In this document: piece after piece, positions 7,913 to 17,211 of the stretch | Numbering within the stretch: the stretch's first letter is position 1 | Layout: every line of letters starts with the position of its first letter | From: Burkholderia sp. Ax-1724 | Lineage (GTDB): Bacteria > Pseudomonadota > Gammaproteobacteria > Burkholderiales > Burkholderiaceae | DNA: 64,000 bases | Direction of reading: 5' to 3' | NCBI RefSeq assembly: GCF_011752995.1 | Contig: NZ_VWWL01000001.1 | Coordinates: 1-64,000, forward strand | Notes under the pieces: model-generated | What the model was told of the DNA's origin: nothing | Seen by the model: the letters and a program-made list of their open reading frames with translations, nothing else | Database searches by the model: none | Made by a program: the position numbers and the translations under genes

Positions 7913-9712
7913 ATGTCGATGAGATCTCAATACTGCGGTCTGGTGACCGAAGAACTGCTGGGCCAATCCGTCTCGCTGTGCGGCTGGGTAAGCCGCCGCC
8001 GCGACCATGGCGGCGTCATCTTCATCGACCTGCGCGATCGCGAAGGGCTCGTTCAGGTCGTCTGCGACCCGGACCGCGCGGACATGTTCAAGGCCGCCGA
8101 AGGCGTGCGCAACGAGTTCTGCCTGCAGATCAAGGGTGTCGTGCGCAGCCGTCCTGAGGGCACGACCAATGCCGCGCTCAAGAGCGGCAAGATCGAAGTG
8201 CTGTGCCACGAGCTGATCGTGCTGAACGCCTCGGTCACGCCGCCGTTCCAGCTCGACGACGACAACCTCTCGGAAACCACGCGTCTCACGCACCGCGTGC
8301 TCGACCTGCGCCGCCCGCAGATGCAGCACAACCTGCGTCTGCGCTACCGCGTCGCGATCGAGGCGCGCAAGTATCTCGACGAGCAGGGCTTCATCGACAT
8401 CGAAACGCCGATGCTGACCAAGAGCACGCCGGAAGGCGCGCGCGACTACCTCGTGCCGTCGCGTACGAACCCGGGCCAGTTCTTCGCGCTGCCGCAGTCG
8501 CCGCAGCTGTTCAAGCAGCTGCTGATGGTCGCGAACTTCGACCGCTACTACCAGATCGTCAAGTGCTTCCGCGACGAAGACCTGCGCGCCGACCGTCAGC
8601 CGGAATTCACGCAGATCGACTGCGAAACCTCGTTCCTGTCGGAACAGGAAATCCGCGATCTGTTCGAGGCGATGATCCGCCACGTGTTCAAGCAGACGAT
8701 CGGCGTCGAGCTCGACGCGAAGTTCCCGGTCATGGAGTACTCGGAAGCAATGCGCCGCTTCGGCTCGGACAAGCCGGACCTGCGCGTGAAGCTCGAATTC
8801 ACCGACCTGACCGACGCGGTCAAGGACGTCGACTTCAAGGTGTTCAGCACGCCGGCCAACACGAAGGACGGCCGCGTCGCGGCGCTGCGCGTGCCGAAGG
8901 GTGGCGAGCTTTCGCGCGGCGACATCGACAGCTACACGGAATTCGTGCGCATCTACGGCGCCAAGGGTCTCGCGTGGATCAAGGTCAACGAAGTGGCGAA
9001 GGGCCGTGACGGTCTGCAAAGCCCGATCGTCAAGAACCTGCACGACGAAGCGCTCAAGGCGATCGTCGAGCGCACCGGCGCGCAGGACGGCGACATCATC
9101 TTCTTCGCGGCCGATCGCGCGAAGGTCGTGAACGACAGCCTCGGCGCGCTGCGTCTGAAGATCGGTCATTCGGAGTTCGGCAAGGCCAACGGTCTCGTCG
9201 AAGCGGGCTGGAAGCCGCTGTGGGTGGTCGACTTCCCGATGTTCGAATACGACGAGGAAGACAACCGCTACGTGGCCGCGCATCACCCGTTCACGAGCCC
9301 GAAGGACGAGCATCTCGAATACCTCGAAACCGATCCGGCACGCTGCCTCGCGAAGGCTTACGACATGGTGCTGAACGGCTGGGAAATCGGCGGCGGCTCT
9401 GTGCGTATCCACCGCGAGGAAGTGCAGAGCAAGGTGTTCCGCGCGCTCAAGATCAATGCGGAAGAAGCGCAGGCCAAGTTCGGCTTCCTGCTCGACGCGC
9501 TGCAATACGGCGCGCCGCCGCACGGCGGTATCGCGTTCGGTCTGGACCGTATCGTCACGATGATGGCCGGCGCCGACTCGATCCGCGACGTGATCGCGTT
9601 CCCGAAGACGCAACGCGCGCAGTGTCTGCTCACGCAGGCGCCGAGCGAAGTCGACGAGCGCCAGTTGCGCGAGCTGCACATTCGTCTGCGTACGCCGGAG
9701 CCGAAGGCGTAA
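7913..9712 (+). CDS. aspS: Aspartyl-tRNA synthetase
   Basis: 599 residues, the normal bacterial length. Charges tRNA-Asp with aspartate in the cytoplasm. The N-terminal OB-fold anticodon-binding domain contains [20 protein letters not shown]. The class II catalytic core shows motif 2 ([19 protein letters not shown]) and motif 3 ([16 protein letters not shown]), with the bacterial insertion (GAD-type domain, about 290-420) between them. Many beta-proteobacterial enzymes are non-discriminating and also charge tRNA-Asn for GatCAB; the sequence alone does not settle this. A strong terminator follows, so nudB-clsB probably have their own promoter or depend on read-through. Confidence 0.98.
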   Translation: MSMRSQYCGLVTEELLGQSVSLCGWVSRRRDHGGVIFIDLRDREGLVQVVCDPDRADMFKAAEGVRNEFCLQIKGVVRSRPEGTTNAALKSGKIEVLCHELIVLNASVTPPFQLDDDNLSETTRLTHRVLDLRRPQMQHNLRLRYRVAIEARKYLDEQGFIDIETPMLTKSTPEGARDYLVPSRTNPGQFFALPQSPQLFKQLLMVANFDRYYQIVKCFRDEDLRADRQPEFTQIDCETSFLSEQEIRDLFEAMIRHVFKQTIGVELDAKFPVMEYSEAMRRFGSDKPDLRVKLEFTDLTDAVKDVDFKVFSTPANTKDGRVAALRVPKGGELSRGDIDSYTEFVRIYGAKGLAWIKVNEVAKGRDGLQSPIVKNLHDEALKAIVERTGAQDGDIIFFAADRAKVVNDSLGALRLKIGHSEFGKANGLVEAGWKPLWVVDFPMFEYDEEDNRYVAAHHPFTSPKDEHLEYLETDPARCLAKAYDMVLNGWEIGGGSVRIHREEVQSKVFRALKINAEEAQAKFGFLLDALQYGAPPHGGIAFGLDRIVTMMAGADSIRDVIAFPKTQRAQCLLTQAPSEVDERQLRELHIRLRTPEPKA

Positions 9713-9763
9713 GCCGGGTCCGCATCGCGTGGGCCGCTTGCGGGCGGCCACGCAAGTCCTGCA

Positions 9764-9810
9764 AAAAAGGCGCTGAGGTGAATCACACCGCAGCGCCTTT
9801 TTGGTTTTTT
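9764..9810 (+). terminator. Intrinsic terminator after aspS
   Basis: The 12-base arm AAAAAGGCGCTG (9764-9775) pairs perfectly with CAGCGCCTTTTT (9791-9802). A GGTG/CACC mini-stem sits in the loop and a second T6 run lies at 9805-9810. The A-run on the left arm also makes it usable from the other strand. Confidence 0.9.
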
Positions 9811-9897
9811 GCGTTACAGTGAGGTCACCGCTTTCGAGGCACTTTCGACTGTCATCCGACATGTACCGCGCGCGTCGGCGCGCCCAGTTTTCAGATC

Positions 9898-10401
9898 ATG
9901 CCGAAACCGCCGAAAATTCCGCACTCCGTGCTCGTCGTCATTCATACGCCCGCGCTCGACGTGCTGCTGATCGAGCGCGCCGATCATGCGGGGTTCTGGC
10001 AGTCGGTCACGGGCTCGAAAGACCGGCTCGACGAGCCGCTCGCCGAAACGGCGGTGCGCGAAGTCGGCGAGGAGACTGGCATCATGATCGGCGGCGCGCT
10101 CGTGCCGCATAGTGCGCTCGTCGACTGGCGCTACTCGATCGAATACGAGATTTATCCGGAATTCCGCCATCGCTACGAAGCGGGCGTGGTCCGCAACACC
10201 GAGCACTGGTTCAGCCTGCGGGTGCCTGGGCAGATCGACGTGACGCTTGCGCCGCGCGAGCACACCGCGTTTGTGTGGCTGCCGTATGAAGAAGCCGCCT
10301 CGCGCTGTTTTTCGTCCTCGAATGCCGATGCGATCCTGCAGCTGCCACGCCGGCTTGCCGCGCATTCAGCCGGTTCACAGGCTGGGGAGCGTGGCCAGTG
10401 A
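9898..10401 (+). CDS. nudB: Dihydroneopterin triphosphate diphosphatase NudB
   Basis: 167-residue NUDIX hydrolase that removes pyrophosphate from dihydroneopterin triphosphate in folate synthesis. The Nudix box reads GSKDRLDEPLAETAVREVGEETG: the REVxEExG core and the catalytic glutamates are intact, but there is one more residue than the textbook GX5E spacing at the front, which looks tolerated in this subfamily. Conserved VLVVIHTPALDVLLIERAD starts the fold. Its last bases overlap the GTG start of clsB (GTGA), so the two are translationally coupled. Confidence 0.88.
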   Translation: MPKPPKIPHSVLVVIHTPALDVLLIERADHAGFWQSVTGSKDRLDEPLAETAVREVGEETGIMIGGALVPHSALVDWRYSIEYEIYPEFRHRYEAGVVRNTEHWFSLRVPGQIDVTLAPREHTAFVWLPYEEAASRCFSSSNADAILQLPRRLAAHSAGSQAGERGQ

Positions 10402-11657
10402 GCGCAGGCGGCGCGGGCCGTTTCGCCCGACTGCGCCACACGCTGCTCGGCCGCCGTTACTGGCAGCGCTACCGCTTCACCAGTCACAACGAGGTCAGGC
10501 TGCTGCGCTCCGGCGACGAGTTCTTCAGCGCGCTGATCGCGCGCATCGACGCCGCGCAGCGCGACGTCATGCTCGAAACCTACATCTTCTGCGACGACGA
10601 AGCTGGCCAGGACGTCAACGAAGCGTTGCTGCGCGCTGCTGCGCGCGGTGTCAGGGTGCGCGTGATTACCGACGGCGTCGGCACTGCGCGTCTGAAGATG
10701 TTCGAGCCATGGCCGGCGGGCGGCATCGAGCATCGCATCTACAACCCGCATCTATTCGGCCGCTTCGGCTTTTCGCGCACGCACCGCAAGCTCGCGGTGA
10801 TCGACGATCAATACGCCTATTGCGGCGGCATCAATATCGTCGACGACTACGACAACAACGGCGAGAAGCTGCCGTACCGGCGCTGGGATTTTGCGGTCGA
10901 ATTGCAGGGGCCTGTCGTTATCGATGTGCACGAAGCGTTCGAGGTGCAGTGGCGGCGCATTCGCGTCGGGCATCGGTCGCTCGAATCGATGAGGCCCGAC
11001 CTCACGCCGCACGATACCGCTTCGCTCGGCAGTCTGCGGCGGCGTCGGCGGCGCCGCAACAAGGAGTTGTGGGCGGCCGGCGAGCCGTGCGTGGCTTTCG
11101 TCGCGCGCGACAACCTCATCAACCGCCGCGCGATCGAGAAGGCGTATCTGGCTGCGATCGGCCAGGCGCGCCGCGAAATCCTGCTGGCGAATCCGTACTT
11201 CATGCCGGGGCGCAAGCTGCGCCGCGCGCTCGTGCTCGCGGCGCGCCGCGGCGTGGTCGTGAAGCTCATCATCGGACGCAAGGAGTTCAAGGCGCTCGAT
11301 TACGCGGTGCCGTTTCTTTATCACGCGTTGCTGCGCGCGGGCGTGCAGATCGCCGAATACGAGAAGACGCTGCTGCACGGCAAGGTCGCCGTGGTCGATT
11401 CGAGCTGGGGCACGGTGGGTTCGTCGAATCTCGACGCGCTGAGCCTGATGCTCAACAACGAGGCGAACGTCGTGCTCATCAACGATCCGTCGATCGCGGG
11501 CTTGCGCGAGGCGATTCTCGGCGCGTTCGCGGATGCGCGTCCCATCGACGAAGCGCACTACGACTCGCGTCCGGCGCGCGTGCGCGTGCTGAACTGGCTC
11601 GCCTACACGAGCTACCGCGTCGCGATGAAGCTGTTGACGGTGGGGGGCTACGACTAG
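10398..11657 (+). CDS. clsB: Cardiolipin synthase ClsB (phospholipase D family)
   Basis: 419 residues with two HKD phospholipase D motifs: His129-Arg-Lys131-(4)-Asp136 in THRKLAVIDD and a second, LHGKVAVVDSSWG, near residue 326. These form the active site that transfers a phosphatidyl group to make cardiolipin at the inner membrane. It lacks the two N-terminal transmembrane helices of ClsA, which points to the ClsB branch. The GTG start overlaps the nudB stop by four bases. A basic cluster (RRRRRRNKELW) lies in the middle. The gene closes the aspS-side transcription unit. Confidence 0.88.
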   Translation: MSAGGAGRFARLRHTLLGRRYWQRYRFTSHNEVRLLRSGDEFFSALIARIDAAQRDVMLETYIFCDDEAGQDVNEALLRAAARGVRVRVITDGVGTARLKMFEPWPAGGIEHRIYNPHLFGRFGFSRTHRKLAVIDDQYAYCGGINIVDDYDNNGEKLPYRRWDFAVELQGPVVIDVHEAFEVQWRRIRVGHRSLESMRPDLTPHDTASLGSLRRRRRRRNKELWAAGEPCVAFVARDNLINRRAIEKAYLAAIGQARREILLANPYFMPGRKLRRALVLAARRGVVVKLIIGRKEFKALDYAVPFLYHALLRAGVQIAEYEKTLLHGKVAVVDSSWGTVGSSNLDALSLMLNNEANVVLINDPSIAGLREAILGAFADARPIDEAHYDSRPARVRVLNWLAYTSYRVAMKLLTVGGYD

Positions 11658-12087
11658 CGCGCGGCTCGCTTGCTGCATCGTGGCGACGGGCGGCGATGGT
11701 TGGAGAAGCGATAGAACAGGCACTGGAAGCAACAGACAGAAGCAACGGACAGAAAAAACGGGCACGAAGGCAATCGACGAGGCGATCAAACGGAGAATCG
11801 AAGCGGCGATCGAGCAGCGAGACAGCCAGGCAGCGAGATGCGACAACCATCACGCCGGTTTGCTTGCAGGAATCCGGCAACGAGAACACGCATACGCTGA
11901 TCGGCAACCCTCGTTTCAAGGCAAACGCCTCTAAAAATCTGATTGATCTGATTGTCGAAAGCCGCAAAATTAGAACGCTGGTTAGACACCGGTTTCTAAT
12001 AAAGTCCTTGTTTCGCGGACGGCAGCACTTAATAATAGTACGTCCGTTCGATTTTATTTCGATCACATTAGAACGGTAAGAACAGCT
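11658..12087. other. 430-base spacer: purine-rich tract, then A+T-rich promoter/operator region of the TetR gene
   Basis: No convincing gene. Bases 11700-11850 are purine-rich degenerate repeat-like sequence (GAAGCAACAGACA and GAAGCAACGGACA stand side by side at about 11728-11753). Reading frames through it are low complexity with no homology I recognise. From 11940 the composition turns A+T-rich and carries the hexamer TTAGAA three times, described separately, plus a weak promoter candidate TTGTTT (12008) - TAATAA (12030). Confidence 0.5.
11970..12076 (+). promoter_or_regulatory. Candidate TetR operator cluster (TTAGAA/TTCTAA)
   Basis: TTAGAACG occurs at 11970 and again at 12068, with the inverse TTCTAA at 11994, forming one inverted repeat (11970-11975 with 11994-11999) and one extra half-site 12 bases before the regulator's ATG. 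TetR regulators usually bind inverted repeats in front of their own gene, so this is a reasonable autoregulatory operator. It is an inference from pattern only. Confidence 0.35.
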
Positions 12088-12687
12088 ATGCGAAAAGGCG
12101 AACAAACGCGAGCGGCGATTCTCGATGCAGCACTCGATCTGGCAAGCCGTGACGGACTCGAAGGTCTCACCATCGGTTTGCTGGCCGAGCGTATGCAGAT
12201 GAGCAAAAGCGGTGTGTTCGCGCATTTCGGGTCGCGCGAGGATCTGCAGGTCGAGGTCGTGCGCGAATATCACCGCCGTTTCGAAGACGAGGTGTTTTTC
12301 CCGAGTCTGCGCGAGCCCCGCGGTTTGCCGCGGTTGCGCGCGATGATTTCCCGCTGGATCGAGAAACGCATTCAGGAAGTCACGACCGGGTGCATCTACA
12401 TCAGCGGTGCCGTCGAATACGACGATCGCGCGGATAGCCAGGTGCGCGAGCAACTGGTGTCGAGCGTGACGATCTGGCGTGCGGCGCTCACGCGCGCGAT
12501 TTCGCAGGCAATGGACGAAGGGCATCTGCGTGCCGATACCGATCCGCAACTGATGCTGTTCGAACTGTATAGCGTCACGCTCGGCCTGCATCACGACGCG
12601 CGCTTCCTGCATCTGCCCGATGCGGTGCGTCTCACGTGGGCCGCGCTGGAAAAACTGATTGATTCGTATCAGAGCGAAAGCCGTTAG
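12088..12687 (+). CDS. TetR/AcrR family transcriptional regulator of the fatty-acid operon
   Basis: 199 residues. The N-terminal helix-turn-helix (about 8-55: GEQTRAAILDAALDLASRDG through MSKSGVFAHFGSREDLQVEV) is typical TetR. The C-terminal ligand domain (about 80-195) includes RWIEKRIQEVTTGCIYISGAVEYDD. It lies 96 bases before an acyl-CoA dehydrogenase and the other beta-oxidation genes on the same strand, so it probably represses them and responds to an acyl-CoA; that is inference from context. A hairpin with T5 separates it from the enzymes. Confidence 0.9.
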   Translation: MRKGEQTRAAILDAALDLASRDGLEGLTIGLLAERMQMSKSGVFAHFGSREDLQVEVVREYHRRFEDEVFFPSLREPRGLPRLRAMISRWIEKRIQEVTTGCIYISGAVEYDDRADSQVREQLVSSVTIWRAALTRAISQAMDEGHLRADTDPQLMLFELYSVTLGLHHDARFLHLPDAVRLTWAALEKLIDSYQSESR

Positions 12688-12726
12688 CCGCGTCGCCAGG
12701 ACTTCCTGGAATCGCGCGGCGCAAGA

Positions 12727-12763
12727 GGTCCGTTCACGGACCCGGCCAACGGCCTGGCTTTTT
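12727..12763 (+). terminator. Hairpin and T5 between tetR-type gene and acyl-CoA dehydrogenase gene
   Basis: GGTCCG (12727-12732), loop TTCA, CGGACC (12737-12742), then a small second stem GCCA/TGGC (12745-12758) and five T (12759-12763). This could be a partial terminator that lowers expression of the downstream enzymes relative to the regulator. A GGGAGAGA ribosome-binding site for the next gene follows. Confidence 0.45.
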
Positions 12764-12783
12764 GTCAAACTTGGGAGAGAGTC

Positions 12784-14580
12784 ATGGGACAGTACGCCGC
12801 GCCGCTGCGCGACATGCAATTCGTGTTGCACGAATTGCTCAACGTCGAAGCCGAACTCCGGCAAATGCCGAAGCACGCCGATCTCGACGCCGACACGATC
12901 AACGCGGTGCTCGAGGAAGCCGGCAAGTTCTGCTCCGAAGTGCTGTTCCCGCTTAATCACAGCGGCGACCAGGAAGGCTGCACGTACGCCGGCGACGGCG
13001 TCGTGACCACGCCGAAGGGCTTCAAGGAAGCCTATGCGCAATACGTCGAAGCCGGCTGGCCGGCGCTCGGCTGCGATCCGGAATACGGCGGCCAGGGGTT
13101 GCCCGCGTTCGTCAACAACGCGCTCTACGAAATGCTGAACTCGGCGAATCAGGCGTGGACGATGTATCCGGGCCTCTCGCACGGCGCGTACGAATGTCTG
13201 CATGCGCATGGCACGCCCGAGTTGCAGCAGCGCTATCTGCCGAAGCTCGTCGCCGGCGTCTGGACCGGCACGATGTGTCTGACCGAGCCGCATTGCGGCA
13301 CCGACCTCGGCATCCTGCGCACCAAGGCCGAGCCGAACAGCGACGGCTCGTATGCGATCAGCGGCACGAAGATTTTTATTTCGAGCGGCGAGCACGATCT
13401 GTCGGAAAACATCGTTCACCTCGTGCTCGCGCGTCTGCCCGATGCGCCGAAGGGCACCAAAGGCATATCGCTTTTCATCGTGCCGAAGTTCATCCCGAAC
13501 GAAGCGGGCGAGCCCGGCGAGCCCGGCGAGCGCAACGGCGTGAAGTGCGGCTCGATCGAGCACAAGATGGGTATCCACGGCAACGCGACCTGCGTGATCA
13601 ATCTCGACAACGCGAAGGGCTGGCTCGTCGGCGAGCCGAACAAAGGCCTGAACGCGATGTTCGTGATGATGAATGCCGCGCGTCTCGGCGTCGGCATGCA
13701 GAGCCTCGGCCTCACCGAAGTCGCTTATCAGAATTCGCTCACGTACGCGAAAGAGCGTCTGCAGATGCGTTCGCTGACGGGCCCGAAGGCGCCTGAAAAA
13801 GCCGCCGATCCGATCATCGTGCATCCGGACGTGCGCCGCATGCTGCTCACGCAGAAGGCCTACGCCGAAGCCGGCCGCGCGTTCTCGTACTGGGCCGCGC
13901 TGCAGATCGACAAGGAGCTCTCGCACGCCGACGAAGCCGAGCGCAAGGAAGCCGCCGACCTCGTCGCGCTGCTCACGCCGATCCTGAAGGCGTTCCTCTC
14001 GGACAACGCCTTCGAAGGCACCAATCATGCGATGCAGATTTACGGCGGCCACGGCTTCATCGCCGAATGGGGCATGGAGCAGTACGTGCGCGATGCGCGC
14101 ATCAACATGATCTACGAAGGCACCAACGGCATCCAGTCGCTCGACCTGCTCGGCCGCAAGGTGCTCGGCGACATGGGCGCGAAGATGAAGAAGTTCGGCA
14201 AGCTCGTCGCCGAATTCGTCGAGGCCGAAGGTATCAAGCCGGAAATGCAGGAGTTCGTGAACCCGCTCGCCGACATCGGCGAAAAGGTGCAGAAGCTGAC
14301 GATGGAAATCGGCATGAAGGCGATGCAGAACCCCGACGAAGTCGGCGCCGCGGCCGTGCCGTATCTGCGCACGGTCGGCCATCTGGTGTTCTCGTACTTC
14401 TGGGCGCGCATGGCGCGTATCGCGCTCGACAAGGAGGCCGCGGGCGATTCGTTCTACAAGGCGAAGCTCGCCACCGCGCGCTTCTACTTCGCCAGGCTGC
14501 TGCCCGAAACGGCGATGACGATCCGCCAGGCGCGCGCCGGTTCGAAGTCGATGATGGAAGTCGACGAAGCGTTGTTTTGA
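12784..14580 (+). CDS. fadE: Acyl-CoA dehydrogenase (long, C-terminally extended type)
   Basis: 598-residue FAD enzyme for the first step of beta-oxidation, making trans-2-enoyl-CoA. Seen: the extra N-terminal segment of the long subfamily (MQFVLHELLNVEAELRQMP), FAD/substrate contact MCLTEPHCGTDLGILRTKA (about 160-178), the ALQIYGGHGF-like segment AMQIYGGHGFIAEWGMEQYVRD, and the catalytic glutamate Glu445 in IYEGTNGIQS. The C-terminal extension (about 470-598) is the Acyl-CoA_dh_C domain. Length and architecture resemble B. subtilis FadE and DmdC-type enzymes. It starts the fadE-fadN-fadA-enoyl-CoA hydratase series. Confidence 0.93.
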   Translation: MGQYAAPLRDMQFVLHELLNVEAELRQMPKHADLDADTINAVLEEAGKFCSEVLFPLNHSGDQEGCTYAGDGVVTTPKGFKEAYAQYVEAGWPALGCDPEYGGQGLPAFVNNALYEMLNSANQAWTMYPGLSHGAYECLHAHGTPELQQRYLPKLVAGVWTGTMCLTEPHCGTDLGILRTKAEPNSDGSYAISGTKIFISSGEHDLSENIVHLVLARLPDAPKGTKGISLFIVPKFIPNEAGEPGEPGERNGVKCGSIEHKMGIHGNATCVINLDNAKGWLVGEPNKGLNAMFVMMNAARLGVGMQSLGLTEVAYQNSLTYAKERLQMRSLTGPKAPEKAADPIIVHPDVRRMLLTQKAYAEAGRAFSYWAALQIDKELSHADEAERKEAADLVALLTPILKAFLSDNAFEGTNHAMQIYGGHGFIAEWGMEQYVRDARINMIYEGTNGIQSLDLLGRKVLGDMGAKMKKFGKLVAEFVEAEGIKPEMQEFVNPLADIGEKVQKLTMEIGMKAMQNPDEVGAAAVPYLRTVGHLVFSYFWARMARIALDKEAAGDSFYKAKLATARFYFARLLPETAMTIRQARAGSKSMMEVDEALF

Positions 14581-14761
14581 CGCTCGCGCTGAAAACGAGC
14601 GAGGCGGGCGCGCGTGCCGGATGCGCGACGCCTCGTTCGAACTGCACGCGGGATGTATCGCAAAAAACAGCGAAAGACCCAGCTAAAGACCCACCGAGAC
14701 AAACCTCGCGCGAAGCGCCGCTGAAGCTTCGCGACACCGCATCAATTCCCGGAGAAACGAC

Positions 14762-17197
14762 GTGAGCAATCTGATCATTCGCAAGGTCGCCGTGCTCGGC
14801 GCCGGCGTGATGGGCGCACAGATCGCGGCGCACCTCATCAACGCCAAGGTGCCCGTGCTGCTGTTCGACCTGCCTGCCAAGGAAGGCCCGAAAAACGGCA
14901 TCGCGCTGAAGGCGATCGAGAATCTGAAGAAGCTGTCGCCGGCGCCGTTCGGCGTGAAGGACGACGCGCAATACATCCAGCCGGCCAACTATGACGACGA
15001 CATCGAAAAGCTCGCCGAATGCGACGTTGTGATCGAAGCGATCGCCGAACGCATGGACTGGAAGCACGACCTGTACAGGAAGGTCGCACCGCATATCGGC
15101 GCGAACGCGATCTTCGCGACCAACACCTCGGGCCTGTCGATCACGGCACTCTCCGAAGGTTTCGCGGACGACCTGAAGGCGCGCTTCTGCGGCGTGCACT
15201 TCTTCAATCCGCCGCGCTACATGCATCTGGTCGAGCTGATCCCGACCGCGACGACGCGCCCCGAAATTCTCGACCAGCTCGAAACGTTCCTGACCAGCGT
15301 GGTCGGCAAGGGCGTCGTGCGGGCGAAAGACACACCGAATTTCATCGCGAACCGCGTCGGCATTTTCTCGATCCTCGCGGTCATGACCGAGGCTGCGAAG
15401 TTCGGCCTGCGTTTCGACGAAGTGGACGACCTGACCGGCGCGCGCCTCGGCCGCGCGAAGTCGGCGACGTTCCGCACCGCCGACGTGGTCGGTCTCGACA
15501 CGATGGCGCACGTCATCAAGACGATGCAGGACACGCTGCCCGACGACCCGTTCTTCCCGGTCTACGAAACGCCGGCCGTGCTGGCCGAACTCGTGAAGCA
15601 GGGCGCGCTCGGCCAGAAGACCGGTGCGGGCTTTTACCGCAAGGAAGGCAAGGCGATCAAGGTGCTCGATCCGAAGACGGGCGGGTACGTCGAGGGTGGC
15701 GCGAAGGCGGACGAAATCGTCGGCCGCATTCTCAAGCGTCCGGCTGCCGAGCGTCTGAAGCTGCTGCGCGAAACGCAGCATCCGCAGGCACAGTTCCTGT
15801 GGTCGATCTTCCGCGACGTCTATCACTACATCGCCGTGCATCTGGAGTCGATCGCGGATAACGCGCGCGACGTCGACCTCGCGATCCGCTGGGGCTTCGG
15901 CTGGAACGAAGGCCCGTTCGAAGGCTGGCAGACGGCCGGCTGGAAGCAGGTTGCCGAGTGGGTGCAGGAAGACATCGCGGCGGGCAAGGGGCTCGCCAAC
16001 GTGCCGCTGCCGTCGTGGGTGCTCGAAGGCGCGGTCGCCGAAAAGGGCGGCGTGCATACGGCCGAAGGTTCGTGGTCGCCGGCCACGCAGAGCTTCGTGC
16101 CGCGCTCGTCGCTCGACGTGTACAGGAGGCAGGTGTTCCGCGCGCCGCTCGTCGGCGAAACCGGCGCCGATCCGAAGACCTACGGCAAGACGCTGTTCGA
16201 GACCGAGGCGGTGCGCGCATGGGTCGACGACCGCGCGGGCGAGAACGACGTCCTGATCCTCTCGTTTAAGAGCAAGATGAACACGATCGGACCGTCGGTG
16301 ATCGACGGCATCGTGCAGGCGATCGAACTGGCCGAGCAGGACTACAAGGGCCTCGTCGTGTGGCAGCCGACCTCGCTGAAACTCGGCACGCCGGGCGGTC
16401 CGTTCTCGGCGGGCGCGAATCTCGAAGAAGCGATGCCCGCGTTCATGATGGGCGGTGCGAAGGGTATCGAGCCGTTCGTGAAGAAATTCCAGCAGGGCAT
16501 GCTGCGCGTGAAGTACGCGAACGTGCCGGTCATTGCGGCGATCTCGGGCATCGCGCTCGGCGGCGGCTGCGAGCTTGCGCTGCATAGCGCGAAACGGGTC
16601 GCGCACATCGAGAGCTATATGGGCCTCGTCGAAGTCGGCGTGGGTCTCGTGCCGGCAGGCGGCGGTCTGAAGGAAGCGGCGTTGCGCGCGGCCGAAGCGG
16701 CAAGCCAGGTCGGCGCGACCAGCGATCTGCTGAAGTTCCTGCAGAAGTCGTTCGAAAACGCGGCGATGGCGAAGGTCTCGGCTTCCGCGCTCGACGCCCG
16801 CGCGATGGGCTATCTGAAGCCGTCCGACACGATCGTCTTCAACGTGTTCGAACTGCTCGACGTGGCGAAGAAGGAAGCGCGCGCGTTGGCCGCATCCGGT
16901 TACCGTGCGCCGCTGCGCGCGACTCAGGTGCCGGTCGCGGGCCGCTCGGCGATCTCGACGATCAAAGCCTCGCTCGTCAACATGCGCGACGGCCGTTTCA
17001 TCAGCGAGCACGATTTCCTGATCGCGAGCCGCATCGCCGAGGCGGTGTGCGGCGGCGACGTCGAAGCGGGCAGCCTCGTCGACGAGGAATGGCTGCTGCA
17101 ACTCGAACGGCGCGCGTTCGTCGACCTGCTCGGCACGCAGAAGACGCAGGAACGGATCATGGGCATGCTGCAGACCGGCAAGCCGGTGCGCAATTAA
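14762..17197 (+). CDS. fadN: 3-hydroxyacyl-CoA dehydrogenase/enoyl-CoA hydratase, bifunctional
   Basis: 811 residues. The order is dehydrogenase first and hydratase last, as in B. subtilis FadN and the reverse of E. coli FadB. The NAD-binding loop VLGAGVMGAQIAAHL is at about 10-24; RFCGVHFFNPPRYMHLVELIP (about 143) carries the catalytic His and NPP motif of 3HCDH enzymes; two C-terminal helical 3HCDH domains follow (about 185-400). The crotonase domain (about 480-700) shows GIALGGGCELALHS (oxyanion hole) and MGLVEVGVGLVPAGGG with the catalytic Glu. Performs the second and third beta-oxidation steps. The thiolase starts 14 bases later. Confidence 0.94.
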   Translation: MSNLIIRKVAVLGAGVMGAQIAAHLINAKVPVLLFDLPAKEGPKNGIALKAIENLKKLSPAPFGVKDDAQYIQPANYDDDIEKLAECDVVIEAIAERMDWKHDLYRKVAPHIGANAIFATNTSGLSITALSEGFADDLKARFCGVHFFNPPRYMHLVELIPTATTRPEILDQLETFLTSVVGKGVVRAKDTPNFIANRVGIFSILAVMTEAAKFGLRFDEVDDLTGARLGRAKSATFRTADVVGLDTMAHVIKTMQDTLPDDPFFPVYETPAVLAELVKQGALGQKTGAGFYRKEGKAIKVLDPKTGGYVEGGAKADEIVGRILKRPAAERLKLLRETQHPQAQFLWSIFRDVYHYIAVHLESIADNARDVDLAIRWGFGWNEGPFEGWQTAGWKQVAEWVQEDIAAGKGLANVPLPSWVLEGAVAEKGGVHTAEGSWSPATQSFVPRSSLDVYRRQVFRAPLVGETGADPKTYGKTLFETEAVRAWVDDRAGENDVLILSFKSKMNTIGPSVIDGIVQAIELAEQDYKGLVVWQPTSLKLGTPGGPFSAGANLEEAMPAFMMGGAKGIEPFVKKFQQGMLRVKYANVPVIAAISGIALGGGCELALHSAKRVAHIESYMGLVEVGVGLVPAGGGLKEAALRAAEAASQVGATSDLLKFLQKSFENAAMAKVSASALDARAMGYLKPSDTIVFNVFELLDVAKKEARALAASGYRAPLRATQVPVAGRSAISTIKASLVNMRDGRFISEHDFLIASRIAEAVCGGDVEAGSLVDEEWLLQLERRAFVDLLGTQKTQERIMGMLQTGKPVRN

Positions 17198-17211
17198 GCG
17201 GAGAATCACAC

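Noticed and set aside
11680..11934. 84-residue frame with heptad-like AIDEAIKRRIEAAIEQRD
   Set aside because: It comes from a purine-rich low-complexity spacer, has no ribosome-binding site and no known homologue.
11479..14382. 967-residue minus-strand frame opposite clsB, tetR and fadE
   Set aside because: It spans three plus-strand genes and their spacers; no start signal or domain.
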